The notes: a model not told the origin generated them from the sequence alone. DNA of 45,269 nt from Thermovibrio sp. (GCA_015488335.1 WFNZ01000001.1:1-45269); one strand, 5' to 3'. Numbered from the stretch's first letter, positions 16,099-28,714 are shown. Numbers and translations: made by a program.

Positions 16099-17174
16099 GC
16101 CAAAAATTGAGCTAAACGACCTTTTAAAAAAGGCCTTTAAGGTGGGAGCTTCCGACGTTCACCTCAGGGTGAAAGCTCCGCCAGTTTTTAGAATTGCCGG
16201 AAAACTTGTAAAAACTGACCTTCCCCTTCTGGAGCAGACAGACATTCTTGAGTATGTTAAGCAGATACTTCCCTTAGAGAAGAAGAAACAACTTCCATAT
16301 ATAAAGGATATAGACCTGGCCTACTCCCTGCCGGGGGTATGCCGTTTCAGGGTAAACATTTTCCGCCAGAGGGGGACGTTTGCAATAGTCATGAGGGCTA
16401 TCCCGGTAAGGGTTCCCAGAATTGATGAGTTAAATCTTCCTCCAATTTTAAAAGAGATAGCCCTCTACCAGAGAGGATTGGTTCTTGTTACTGGAACCAC
16501 CGGTTCGGGTAAGTCAACAACCCTTGCAGCGATGCTTGAAGAACTGAACGAAAGAGATTCAAGGATCGTTATTACTATAGAAGATCCGATTGAGTACCTT
16601 CACAGAGACAAAAAGTGCCTTTTCTACCAGAGGGAAATTGGAGACGATGCAGAGAGTTTCTTTACAGCTCTTAGGGCTGCTCTCCGTGAAGACCCGGACG
16701 TGATTTTGGTAGGTGAGATGAGGGATGTAGAAACTGTAAGGACGGCCCTTGATGCCGCAGAAACCGGTCACATGGTCTACTCAACCCTCCACACCCTTGA
16801 TGCTAAGGAGACCATAAACAGGATTATCTCTTTCTTTCCCCTCCACGAACAGCAGGCCATAAGGTTCCAGCTTGCTTCGGTTCTTAAAGCTACTATTTCA
16901 CAGAGGCTTTTACCTACTGCAGACGGTAAGGGTAGAGTTCCAGCTGTTGAGGTAATGATAGTTTCTGAGGCGATAAAAGAGAGGATAATGAACCCGGAGC
17001 TTACAGACGAGATACCAGAGTTTGTTGAAAGGGGAAAAGAGGTTTACGGTTCGCAGACTTTTGACCAGTCACTTTACGACCTGTGGAGGAAGGGACTCAT
17101 TACCACGGAAGACGCCCTCAAATACGCAACCCGTCCAGACGACCTGCGTCTGAAAATGGAAGGGATTATTTCAA

Positions 17175-17194
<20 letters not shown>
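16082..17194 (+). CDS. pilT: Type IV pilus retraction ATPase PilT
   Basis: 370 residues from a GTG with GGAGG six bases before it, overlapping recA by 17 bases. The N-terminal PAS-like part has [17 protein letters not shown], typical of PilT. Walker [11 protein letters not shown] at 138-147, Asp box [11 protein letters not shown], Walker [13 protein letters not shown], and His box [13 protein letters not shown]. The C-terminus is the usual PilT length, though the AIRNLIRE retraction motif is not obvious and is replaced by [13 protein letters not shown]. It powers pilus depolymerisation at the inner membrane. Its placement between recA and recX is unusual; a link between twitching, DNA uptake and recombination is inference. 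Confidence 0.93.
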
Positions 17195-20304
<3,110 letters not shown>

Positions 20305-20381
20305 AATTTCAAATCAATAACTTTTCCTGCTTTCCACAGAATATAAGAAATTCCTAACATATTCCCCTTTTTATCAAACTT

Positions 20382-20422
20382 TGGTAAAATGGCACAGAGC
20401 AGAATTGTAAACATTTTGTAAA
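20382..20422 (+). promoter_or_regulatory. Extended -10 promoter and repeated TTGTAAA element before the cytochrome gene
   Basis: An extended -10, TGG TAAAAT, lies at 20382-20390. The -35 region at 17 bases (TTCCCC) is poor, which suits an extended -10 or an activated promoter. The leader then has two TTGTAAA copies 11 bases apart (20405-20411 and 20416-20422), one helical turn, a possible operator. The rest of the 153-base spacer shows nothing else clear. Confidence 0.4.
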
Positions 20423-20439
20423 TTTCTGGAGGGTTAGCT

Positions 20440-23400
20440 ATGGGAAGGAAGTGGAAGAGGAGTAGCCTTTCCCTGACGACAGGCTTTATAATGTCTGCGC
20501 TTCTATCGTCTCAGGGTCTGGCACAACACCCGTCTGTAAAGCTTATTGACATCTACGGAAACGTTGAGAAAAACGTTATTGACAAGCCAGACAATTTCAA
20601 AAACAAGTTTGATACGACCACAACTCCAGATACTCTTACTGTAAAAGACAAAAACGGCAACGATGTAACCCTTTACAAAGGAACTCCTATAAGCTTTGAA
20701 AAGTCCTGTGGCCAGTGTCACGAGAACATCATTACAGACATCAGAGCTTCCCACCACGGAGCTGTTGGCCTTCACGACATGGGCTGGATGGACAACAGAG
20801 AGACCTACGGAGACGATACGGGAGCCAAGGACTTCGTTACAAACGTAGTTCTCAAAATGCGCTACTTCAGATCAAAATCCCACTACGGGGGCTGGTGACC
20901 ACCTTCTTACCGCCAGTTGGCGGCCAAAAAACCACTTCAAGACCCTGCAGTTCCAAACGGAGCAGTTGACGGAATCAACCCAGCAGATCCTTCTGCCTAC
21001 AAAGGTTTTAACTTTGACATGGGAACTCCAACCCACAACATCACCTGTAACTCCTGCCACGCAGGCGGTGGTTCGGCCGAATTCGGAAGGGAAAACAAGC
21101 CCCTTGATGAAGTTCTGAAAGATAGATTAAAAAGTGACTTTGATAAGCTTAAGACAAAAGATTGGTTCGTTCGTGATGATCAGATTCTTGCCGAAATAAA
21201 CTCTTTTATTCCTTTTGATGGAGACCTGTTTGGATATTCAGACTACGAAGTTGGTGCAGGTTACATAGGGAAGCCGGGGCTTTTCAACTTTGCCCGTTCA
21301 GGTGTTAACGATACAGACTGTTTCATGTGCCACTCAAAGGCTGATGCTGATTCAAAGATAAAAACGGAGATTAACGGATACGTTCAGCAGCCCATAATGC
21401 CCTCAAACCCAAGGGTTATGGTCTTTAAAGGTATCTCCGATGATGGAGAGACAATTGTTCTGTCCCTTGGAATTCCGCCGAAAGTTGGAGAGAAGATAGA
21501 AGTAGGGAAGGATCAGAACGGCAATCCAATTTATAAAACGGTTGCGAAAGTTGACTCTGCTTACTACAACTCCGTTCCCCTTTCTGTTCTTAAAGCTCTT
21601 TATCATCTCTCAGACGACCAGTTGAACGCTATTAGGAGCAACGATGGTTCCTGGTCAAAGTTCTTCATTTATCCCAACAACGCCAACGGTGCAACAAGAG
21701 AAGTTGCAAGGGTAGCCTACTTTGAACACCCTTCTTCTACAGCAGATAAAGACGGCGGAGATGTTTACGTAAACGGTGGTGCTGCAACGTTCCACGACGA
21801 TAACGGGAATGTCGTATACAGAACGTTTGCAGGTTTCTTCTTCAAATACATCTCAACAGCCGACCTTATGGGCGTTGATACAGATCACGATGGCGTTCCT
21901 CTTGCCTATGTCCGCTTTGTTAAGGAAGACGGCGTCTGGAAACCGGAAGTTTACTACGATAAGGACGAGTTCAACTCTAAGGGAGAAGTTGACCTTCCTG
22001 TTCTTGAAAACAGGGTTGGTGATAAGGATACTCCGTCAACGAAGGTTCCTCCTGAGAATTACACCTACTCCGTTCCTAAAAGGGATGAGAAGGGTGATTT
22101 GATCATTTCGGAGAAGAACGGAGTCCATCAACCAGAGATGACCTCTGGTTCAGATAACAGGAACTGGGGTTATGTCTGTTCTTACTGCCATATGGCAATT
22201 CCCTATAAGGACGGAAAACTTTCAGATGGAAGTGATACATACGCCTGGGTTACAAGGAAAGGAACTTTAGGGCTTGGTGCTGAGATAGTTAAGAGAGGAG
22301 ATGTCTTTTCCTACGATATCCACAGGGGAAGTGATAACGGAGAAAACCTTGAACCGACAGACCTTCAGCAAACTCTTCAGTCTCAAGGGTTTGATGCAGC
22401 TTACAGGAAGATGATTACAGCAAAGTCTGTTCTCTCTATAAACGATGACATTCCAATTGGTTATGACGTTCACTTTGACAGTAAAGATGGTGCCGGTTTA
22501 ACCTGTCTCTCCTGCCACGGAGAGGGAACGCTATCTCCTGAAGAGAAGCAGTATCACCCGATTCACCACGACTTCCTGAAAGGAAACGACTGGGGTGGCC
22601 ACTGGGATCAATCATTAGACTACAACCCGTCTCTTAAGACCTGTTTAGACTGTCACTTTGGCGGCTCAAGGCAGTTGGCTGCACAGGTTCACAGGAGTGC
22701 TTTTGGTCCCGGAGGAAATGCAGCTATCCATATGGATAAGGTTGCTTGTGAAGTCTGCCACATTCCGTTCAAGACTCACTGGACGTTCAGGACCTTCTAC
22801 GATGCTGTTGGCTACTCTTACAACTTTGACAACAGGATACTCAACTACGATCTAAACAATGGAACTGTTCAAAAACTTCCAGAGAGTATGTTTACTCCAG
22901 GATTCGGACCGTTTATGCCGATTGGAGGGTATGGAGCTCCCCAGCCCTTCTGCATAGTCAGAACCGACAGCGGTAAGGATACAGTTGTTCCAATCTACCA
23001 GGCAGACTTTGACCCAAGACAGGCTGCCTTAAGACTTGAGAATAAGAACTTTGGAATCTGGGATGTTCCAGACATCTCCTTCCCATGGGCCTGGGCACCG
23101 GTTATTATCAACAACGGCTTCAGACCAGATACTCCCGGTGGTCAGAAGTTCATGTACAGGCTTGCGGATCCGCTTACTCTTGTAACCTGGTATGACAAGT
23201 CAACAGGGAAAGTTCTCTACACCCGTGAAATCGCTGCCGCTTTAGATGGAGCAGTTAAGTCTAACTATGCCGGAAAGAACGTTCCTGCTTACTACATCCA
23301 TAACGGAAAGGTTTGTGTTAAGACTATAAAAGGAGACTGGATCTGTGACGACAACGGAGATCTCCTGCCGGAGATAGATACGAATGCTGAATATGAGGCA

Positions 23401-25050
23401 ATGAGAAATGCCCTCATAGATGTCCTTAAGAAAGAGGGAGTTCACAACCCTGATCCTGTCTTCTACATCTGGACGGCTCCGTTCAGCATAGACCACGGCG
23501 TTCTTCCCAAAGAGTACGCCCTTGGTGCAGGTGCAACAGTTAACGGTGAAACGCTCAACTGTGAAGTTTGCCACGATGCTAAGAACGGAAGACTTCCTGA
23601 AGCTAACATGTCAGACATTCAGAGCAGTAGTGCTCTGAGCTCCTTGATTAAGAAGGATCCCAATGGTCATATCAAGTTCTTTGGCCTCGGTAGGAAAATT
23701 GTTACTGTTCCGTCTGCAATTCCGCCTGAGGCTTATAAGAACGCTGTAAGGGTATTCTTCAACTCTCCTGAAGATGAGAACGGCAACCCGGTTTACGGAA
23801 CTATGACAATCAAGGTTGCCGGTCAGGAGAAAGACATCAAGGTAATGTATACAACTGCAGGAGATATCCTTGTTAACGCCCTTACCAACGGAATAGATAT
23901 CAACAGACACCTTGTTCCGATTCCCGTTGAGAGCTCCGGAATTGAAGGTATCGCATTTGCCCTTCCCGGTAGAGAGTCAACCTGGAAGATGAAGATTGAA
24001 GGAGTTGAAACGGAAGTTGAAACAGAAGCTCTTAAGGATGATGAAGTTCCAAGAAGAGCTCTTGTTTACAGGCTGAAGAACGAAATGACGGAGCTCCTTG
24101 GATTTGAACACCTTGCAGATGAGATTATGTCTGCAGGTGGGTCAGACCTCGTTCCTGTCTTTACTCCTGTAATTCCATCTGAGTACATAACTAAGATGGA
24201 CTTCAACCTCTCTGACCTGAAAGTTGCTGATCCTGCAGACCTTTACATCAACTATGCGAGAATTCACAAAGTCAGGGTATCTAAGGGAAGTGACGTTCAC
24301 TATGAGCTTGATAAAGAGAACTTCAAGCCTGCATCAATTTCTGTTAAGGATGCGATCCTGAAAGGTTGGGCTTCCTACGATCCTGCAGAGGGAGTTTTAA
24401 CGGTTAATACTGCTGCTATGGCCGAGGAAGTCCCAGGAGAGGGAGAGCTTGTATTCTCCGTTATGAGAAAGACAGGAACAGAGGTTACAGTTCCATCTGA
24501 AATAGATATTGTTGAAAAATCCTCAAATGAGGTTAAGGTGAATGTTGTTGTTTCAGGAGAGAAGAAACCGGTAACTGTTACAACCGATGCTGAAATTTCT
24601 GACGTTCTTGAACCGCCTCAGCTTTTAAGGTTTGCTTCAGAACACAATCTCAAGAAGGTTGTTTTAGGAGTGGAGCTCCTCAGCGATAAGGAGTCTTTCA
24701 GCGTAGAATTTGACGTTGACGGCCTTGTAGATCCAAATAAGGCCGTTGCCTATGTAACTGTTAACGGTAAGACTGAAAGCTGTAAGCCGCAGTTAGAAAG
24801 TGGCGTTCTTAAAGTTGACTACCCATGCTCTGGAACCAGGGCGGTTACGAGAGCTGAAACCCCTGTAACGGTTGTTTTAGGAGAATCTGAATCTACACCT
24901 ACGGCTACCAGCAGCACAGTTTCCGGAGGCGGTGGCGGTGGAGGCTGTTCTGTAGCTCCTTCTGCACCTGCTGGAAACGGCCTTCTGAACTTAGGAGTTC
25001 TCCTCTCTGGCCTCTTAGGACTCTTTGGCTTTAGAAGGAAGAAGCACTAA
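20440..25050 (+). CDS. Exported octaheme c-type cytochrome with in-frame UGA (candidate selenoprotein)
   Basis: A single frame of 1537 codons broken only by TGA at codon 153 (20896-20898). Residues 1-28 are a Sec signal peptide (SLTTGFIMSALLSSQGLAQ). Heme motifs CxxCH: 90-94 before the TGA; then 203-207, 294-298, 580-584, 689-693, 735-739, 770-774 and 1041-1045. The local sequence is SKSHYGGW-U-PPSYRQL. The frame after the TGA has no ribosome site or signal peptide, so independent expression could not yield a matured cytochrome. Beta-rich domains fill residues 1050-1480. The tail is Gly-rich, then GGGCSVAPSAP, a hydrophobic helix and FRRKKH, like GlyGly/Cys-type CTERM sorting signals. It has its own promoter-like leader and a strong terminator. 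Readthrough as selenocysteine is favoured; a disabled gene is the alternative. Likely a cell-surface or periplasmic redox protein; substrate unknown. Confidence 0.85.
20893..20934 (+). promoter_or_regulatory. SECIS-like hairpin immediately after the in-frame UGA
   Basis: CCGCC (20910-20914), loop AGTT, GGCGG (20919-20923): a five-pair G-C stem with G in the first two loop positions and 16 bases from UGA to the loop, at the near edge of the known range for bacterial SECIS elements. A lower stem can form between TGGT (20893-20896, including the U of UGA) and ACCA (20931-20934), with A-U pairs between. Found by eye; not folded. Confidence 0.6.
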
Positions 25051-25066
25051 CAGGTGGCCTTACCCT

Positions 25067-25101
25067 GCCCCGGTCTCCTTAAACGGAGGCCGGGGCTTTT
25101 T
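25067..25101 (+). terminator. Intrinsic terminator after the cytochrome gene
   Basis: GCCCCGGTCTCC pairs with GGAGGCCGGGGC (12 pairs, one G-T) around TTAAAC, followed by TTTTT. It lies 16 bases after the cytochrome stop and is the strongest plus-strand terminator in the window. Confidence 0.9.
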
Positions 25102-25134
25102 CATATACTTTAAGAAAAGTTTACGGAGGTTTTT

Positions 25135-26436
25135 ATGAAAAGAGCTCTCCTCTTAACATTTTTCTTCCTCCTCTCAGCCTGCGGCACGCAGAGTTCGGTT
25201 TCTGAGAAGACAGAAGTTTCTAAAGGAAAGACTCTTCAACCTGTGAGAGAGAAAGTCTGTTCTCCCGATACAGTTCTTGCAGAAGGGAAGGGGCTAAGAA
25301 TAACACTTTCAGATTACAAATACGTGGAAAAGCTGTTGAGTAATAAGTCAAAGGCCTTTTTCTCTGCCCACCCTGAGGAGCTCCTCAGGAGAATGGTAAA
25401 CCGGAGATTGGTAATTAAATACGTTGAAGACTCTGGCCTTGCAGATAAGTACGGCTTAAATAAGGAGATAGAAGCTTTCAAAAAGGACTACCTTTCCCGC
25501 CTTTACGTTTCAAGAGAGGCGGCAAAGCGCTTAAAACCTGTTACAGACGAAGAGATTGTAAAACGATTTAAAGAGCTCTTCCCTAAGAAAGATCCTTCTA
25601 AAATGAGCAAGGGAGATAAGGAGTTTATAAGGAATGAGCTGAGGGTCAAGCACTACGATGAGGCCGTTGCGTCTATTTACGGTGAAGTTGAGAAAAAGCT
25701 GAAGTTTTCTAAAAAAGGCAATCTTTTAACTGTTAGCTGCTGCGGTATAGAGCTCTCCCACAAAATTAAAAAGGGAGAGGATGAAAAGTTTGTGAAGAAC
25801 CGGTTAAAAGAGGATTTCTTCAAGGAGTATTTCTACAGGAAGGCTCTTAAGATAGGCCTTGATAAGAATCCTCAGTTCCGGAGAATGTTGACAGAGTATT
25901 TTGCGACTAAAGCAATAGACGTTTTCAGGAAAGAGCTTGAGAAGGGGATAACTGTTTCTCCTGAAGAGGTTAAAGCCTTTTACCAGCAGAACAGGGATAA
26001 GTTCTTCATGCCCGACAGGGTAAAGGCCGTTATTATCTTAGTTGACAGCAAGAAAAAGGCGGAAGAAGTTAAGAAGCTCCTTGAGAGCGGTAAACCCTGG
26101 CAGGAAGTTGCCAGACGTTTTGCAAACTTTAGGGCGCAGCCGAGGTTCTACTTTAAGGATACGAAAGACCCTGTTGGAGCTCTCCTCTTTGCAGAGGGGA
26201 AGCCCAAAAAGGGTAAAGTCGTTATAGCCCAGTTTGGAGACAAAACCTTTGCAACCATTTATGTTCTTGACTACGTTCCCGGCGGAGTTCTTTCCTATGA
26301 AAGGGTTAAGAAGTATGCCGGGATTGTTTTAAAGAGGGAAAAGCTGAAAGAGGCAGAGGAGAAGAAACTGAAGGAGCTCTGGAAGAAGTATGACGTTAAG
26401 CTTGAGAACTTAGACTGTATTAAGGGGAGCTCTTAG
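25135..26436 (+). CDS. Lipoprotein peptidyl-prolyl isomerase (SurA/PpiC-like)
   Basis: 433 residues. Lipobox LSAC with C16 as the lipidation site after a hydrophobic signal. Residues 70-160 are a SurA-type N-terminal chaperone helix region (EELLRRMVNRRLVIKYVEDSG and on). A long charged helix leads to a parvulin-like domain from about 285 (VSPEEVKAFYQQNRDKFFMP, then VKAVIILVDSKKKAEEVKKL and PWQEVARRFAN). The usual parvulin 'GGDLG' stretch is not clear, so isomerase activity may be weak. The Cys pair SCCGIEL is unusual. As a periplasmic or outer-membrane chaperone it could help fold the large cytochrome upstream. It lies after the cytochrome terminator with GGAGG before ATG; a TATACT at 25104 could be its -10. 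Confidence 0.8.
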   Translation: MKRALLLTFFFLLSACGTQSSVSEKTEVSKGKTLQPVREKVCSPDTVLAEGKGLRITLSDYKYVEKLLSNKSKAFFSAHPEELLRRMVNRRLVIKYVEDSGLADKYGLNKEIEAFKKDYLSRLYVSREAAKRLKPVTDEEIVKRFKELFPKKDPSKMSKGDKEFIRNELRVKHYDEAVASIYGEVEKKLKFSKKGNLLTVSCCGIELSHKIKKGEDEKFVKNRLKEDFFKEYFYRKALKIGLDKNPQFRRMLTEYFATKAIDVFRKELEKGITVSPEEVKAFYQQNRDKFFMPDRVKAVIILVDSKKKAEEVKKLLESGKPWQEVARRFANFRAQPRFYFKDTKDPVGALLFAEGKPKKGKVVIAQFGDKTFATIYVLDYVPGGVLSYERVKKYAGIVLKREKLKEAEEKKLKELWKKYDVKLENLDCIKGSS

Positions 26437-26444
26437 GCTCCCTT
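26423..26444 (+). terminator. Hairpin at the PPIase 3' end
   Basis: AGGGGAGC/GCTCCCTT type stem: GGGAGC pairs with GCTCCC around TCTTAG, extended by a G-T and an A-T pair. It contains GAGCTC and the PPIase stop, and lies between two convergent genes. No T run follows, so termination is only possible. Confidence 0.35.
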
Positions 26445-26445
26445 C

Positions 26446-26859
26446 CTACCGGTTTATTCCACCTTTTAAAACCTTCAGCACTTTTTCCAGAAGCTCAATG
26501 TAGTTCCCTACCCGGGAGAATATCTCGTTTGCAACTTCTTCTCTGTACGTGTGAGATGTTAAGTTCCTGTCGTTAACCATTTCTAAGAGTTTCATGGCCT
26601 CATCTTCGTTTAGGTAGCCGGCCGAGAAGAGCTCCCTTATGCACCCTTTAGGTGAACGGCACTCAATTCCTTCTACTTCAATAAGAAAAGCTTTAACTCC
26701 CTTCCAGCAGGTTTCAACTGTAAACTCAAACCTCTGAAGAGTTGAATCCCTGAAAAAGGGGAAGTAGCGGTTTCCTCTGTTATTTACGGCTTCTCTGTAT
26801 GCCTCTTTCAGTCTACTTAGTGCCTTTTCAAAGCTTGCAAGCCTTTCTTTTAAAGCCAT
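26446..26859 (-). CDS. HEPN-domain protein (HI0074/HepT-like), partner of MNT
   Basis: 137 residues, all-helical. The segment LQRFEFTVETCWKGVKAFL is the characteristic opening of nucleotidyltransferase substrate-binding HI0074 proteins, and DRNLTSHTY holds the HEPN RNase motif R-x4-H as R98 to H103 with N99. In MNT/HEPN toxin-antitoxin pairs HEPN is an RNase toxin that the MNT partner inactivates, in studied cases by AMP transfer to a Tyr near the motif; Y105 here is in the right place (general family knowledge, not shown for this subgroup). The ATG overlaps the MNT stop by ten bases. The pair ends the rimP-nusA run. Confidence 0.85.
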   Translation of the reverse strand: MALKERLASFEKALSRLKEAYREAVNNRGNRYFPFFRDSTLQRFEFTVETCWKGVKAFLIEVEGIECRSPKGCIRELFSAGYLNEDEAMKLLEMVNDRNLTSHTYREEVANEIFSRVGNYIELLEKVLKVLKGGINR

Positions 26860-27152
26860 CTCTTCCCTTCTTTCTCTACAGTTTCCCTCAGGTAAGGAGC
26901 TTCCTTAAGGTCAACAAGGTCAACTTTGTAGGGAAGGGAGCTCTCCTCAACAACTTCCCTCAGTATCAGCAGCTCTTTTCTTATATCAACTTCTGAGTCA
27001 AAGGCTATGTCAACGTCTGAGTATGGGCTGTTGTCTTCCCTTGCCCTTGAGCCAAAGAGATAGACCTTAACCGGCTTTCCCCTGAAAAACTCCCTTATGA
27101 AATTCCTTAAATCCTCAATGGTTTTGATTTCCGGTTGCTTCCTGAGGAACAT
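26850..27152 (-). CDS. MNT-type minimal nucleotidyltransferase (antitoxin-like)
   Basis: 100 residues. The pol-beta-fold motif is complete: FGSRAREDNSPYSDVDIAF, with G34-S35, then D46 and D48, and the third acidic residue D78 in KVDLVDL. This is the MntA/HI0073 family. It pairs with the HEPN gene downstream, and the two overlap by ten bases, the usual antitoxin-first order of MNT/HEPN modules. Twenty bases separate it from the sugar kinase gene upstream, so it could share the nusA transcript or have a weak local promoter. A toxin-antitoxin role is inferred from the pair. Confidence 0.88.
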   Translation of the reverse strand: MFLRKQPEIKTIEDLRNFIREFFRGKPVKVYLFGSRAREDNSPYSDVDIAFDSEVDIRKELLILREVVEESSLPYKVDLVDLKEAPYLRETVEKEGKRWL

Positions 27153-27172
27153 TTAACACCTTGAGATAGAGT

Positions 27173-28147
27173 TCAGCCCGAAAGGAGCTCCCTCTTTATC
27201 TCCTCCCAGCTGCTCTGAGGCTGTGGGAACTCCTCTTTGAAGAAGTGTTCATACCTCCTTACAACCTTTTCCCACGTTGGAAGGCTCGTCTGAGCTCCTT
27301 CGGCCTCAATTGTGAATGAGGCGACTGTAGAGGCTATCCTCCCGGCGGTTTTTACATCGTAACCCTTTAGAAGTGCCACTAAGAAACCTGCCCTGTGGGA
27401 GTCTCCCGCTCCTGTAGGGTCAACAAGTTTTGCCGGTTTAACTGCTGGAATTCTGTAGGTTTTACATTTGTAGATAATTATTGACCCTTGAGCTCCCAGC
27501 GAGACGCATATAAGCTTTGGACCTTTTAGCTCCTTTAAGCTCTTTAACCTCAGCAGTTCTTTCAGCCTCTTTGCCTCGTGGTTGTTCATAAAGAGCATGT
27601 GGACAAAAGGTAAGAGCCTTACTACCCGGTATGGGTAAGAGAAAGTCTCCTGCCCCGGGTCAAAACTGATGATACTTTTGACTTTTTTCCTTTTCAGCAG
27701 GTGGTAGTAAAACTCAAAATGCCCCGTTGAGAAGTGGCAGATTTCATACTTCTTTGAGAGCTCTTCAGCTTTCTGGGTGTTCTGGAAGAGGAGCTCCCTC
27801 ACGCCCTTTTTATTCTCGTAGTAAAAGAGTATTTGATCGTCGCTGTTTTCCTTGCTGATTATGAAGCTCCTCGGCATCAGGAAGCTGGCGGGAATAACTC
27901 CGTCTAAAGAGACCTTCTCTTTAATGAGGTGTTTCCTGTAGTTTGTCCTCTCAAAGTCGCTTCCAGAAACGGCAAATAGGCCGCTCTTAGCTCCAAGCCT
28001 TGCCGCTGCAACGGCTACGTTTGCTCCTGCTCCTCCGTAGGTGTACCTGTACTTGTGTGCCTGAACGGTTTCGTTTACAGATGGGAACCGCTTTACAACC
28101 AAAACGTTATCAATGACTATGCTTCCAAATGCAAGGATGTCTCCCAT
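27173..28147 (-). CDS. PfkB-family carbohydrate/nucleoside kinase
   Basis: 324 residues from the ATG at 28147 (GGGAGG at five bases); a GTG six bases earlier is less well placed. N-terminal GDILAFGSIVIDNVLVVKRF and the GGAGANVAVAAARLG stretch are the PfkB substrate site. The C-terminal signature DPTGAGDSHRAGFLVALLKG carries the catalytic Asp (GAGD), with Ser-His in place of the common Ala-Phe. Family members phosphorylate adenosine, ribose, fructose or related sugars. The sequence has the compact lid of adenosine-kinase-like members, but the substrate cannot be fixed. It follows the YlxR/L7Ae gene after 21 bases. Confidence 0.85.
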   Translation of the reverse strand: MGDILAFGSIVIDNVLVVKRFPSVNETVQAHKYRYTYGGAGANVAVAAARLGAKSGLFAVSGSDFERTNYRKHLIKEKVSLDGVIPASFLMPRSFIISKENSDDQILFYYENKKGVRELLFQNTQKAEELSKKYEICHFSTGHFEFYYHLLKRKKVKSIISFDPGQETFSYPYRVVRLLPFVHMLFMNNHEAKRLKELLRLKSLKELKGPKLICVSLGAQGSIIIYKCKTYRIPAVKPAKLVDPTGAGDSHRAGFLVALLKGYDVKTAGRIASTVASFTIEAEGAQTSLPTWEKVVRRYEHFFKEEFPQPQSSWEEIKRELLSG

Positions 28148-28168
28148 AATCACCTCCCTGTCCCTATT

Positions 28169-28714
28169 TTAACCCTTAGGGCGGGAGGATAGTAGGGAGT
28201 TTATCTTCTCCGCAACGGAGTGGAGTTTCCTTCCAAGGCCTACCTTTTCAACAAAAACTGCCCCAGCCCTTGTTTCTCTTCTCAGTGCGTTTCCAATCTC
28301 TTCAGACGTAAATAGGTCTTCTAAAACGGTGAAGTTTCCCTTCCTTTTAAGCCTCTCTTTTGTTCTGGAACTCAGGTCAACTGCAAGGATCAGAGTTCCC
28401 TCTTTTTCCGGCGGGAGCTCCCTTATGTTGTCCTGCCCAACTACTGTTATCCCCGTTTTGTGGGAGAGGGAGAGGAGGTGGAGGAAGTATTCCTTCAGTG
28501 CGTTGAGGGTCTGGTTGTAAACCTCTTTCGGGTCAACCTTCCCCTTAAACTGCCTCTTTACGAACTGTTTTATGCAGTCAAAGGTCGGGCAGACGTTGTA
28601 GCCCCGGCCGGGAGCTCTCCTTGCAACGTCTGGAACCGGCCGGCCCTCAAAAATCACAAACCTTACGAACCTGACGGTTTCATCCTTTTTCCTGCAGCCT
28701 GCACAGGCCCTCAT
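28169..28714 (-). CDS. YlxR-L7Ae fusion protein
   Basis: 181 residues. Residues 1-65 are a YlxR (DUF448, RnpM) domain: MRACAGCRKKDE with C4 and C7, RFVRFV, then RRAPGRGYNVCPTFDCI, which are its conserved basic and Cys residues. Residues 85-178 are L7Ae-like (YlxQ type): LLSLSHKTGITVVGQDNI, GTLILAVDLSS, and GLGRKLHSVAEKI. In Firmicutes these are two adjacent small genes, ylxR and ylxQ, between nusA and infB; here they are one chain. YlxR binds RNase P RNA in Bacillus. The ATG overlaps the nusA stop by four bases. infB is not next; a sugar kinase is. Confidence 0.82.
   Translation of the reverse strand: MRACAGCRKKDETVRFVRFVIFEGRPVPDVARRAPGRGYNVCPTFDCIKQFVKRQFKGKVDPKEVYNQTLNALKEYFLHLLSLSHKTGITVVGQDNIRELPPEKEGTLILAVDLSSRTKERLKRKGNFTVLEDLFTSEEIGNALRRETRAGAVFVEKVGLGRKLHSVAEKINSLLSSRPKG

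Noticed and set aside
20896-20917. A frameshift or two separate genes in the cytochrome region
   Set aside because: Both parts are in the same frame, so no indel is needed. The later part has no ribosome site or export signal, so a separate gene is unlikely.
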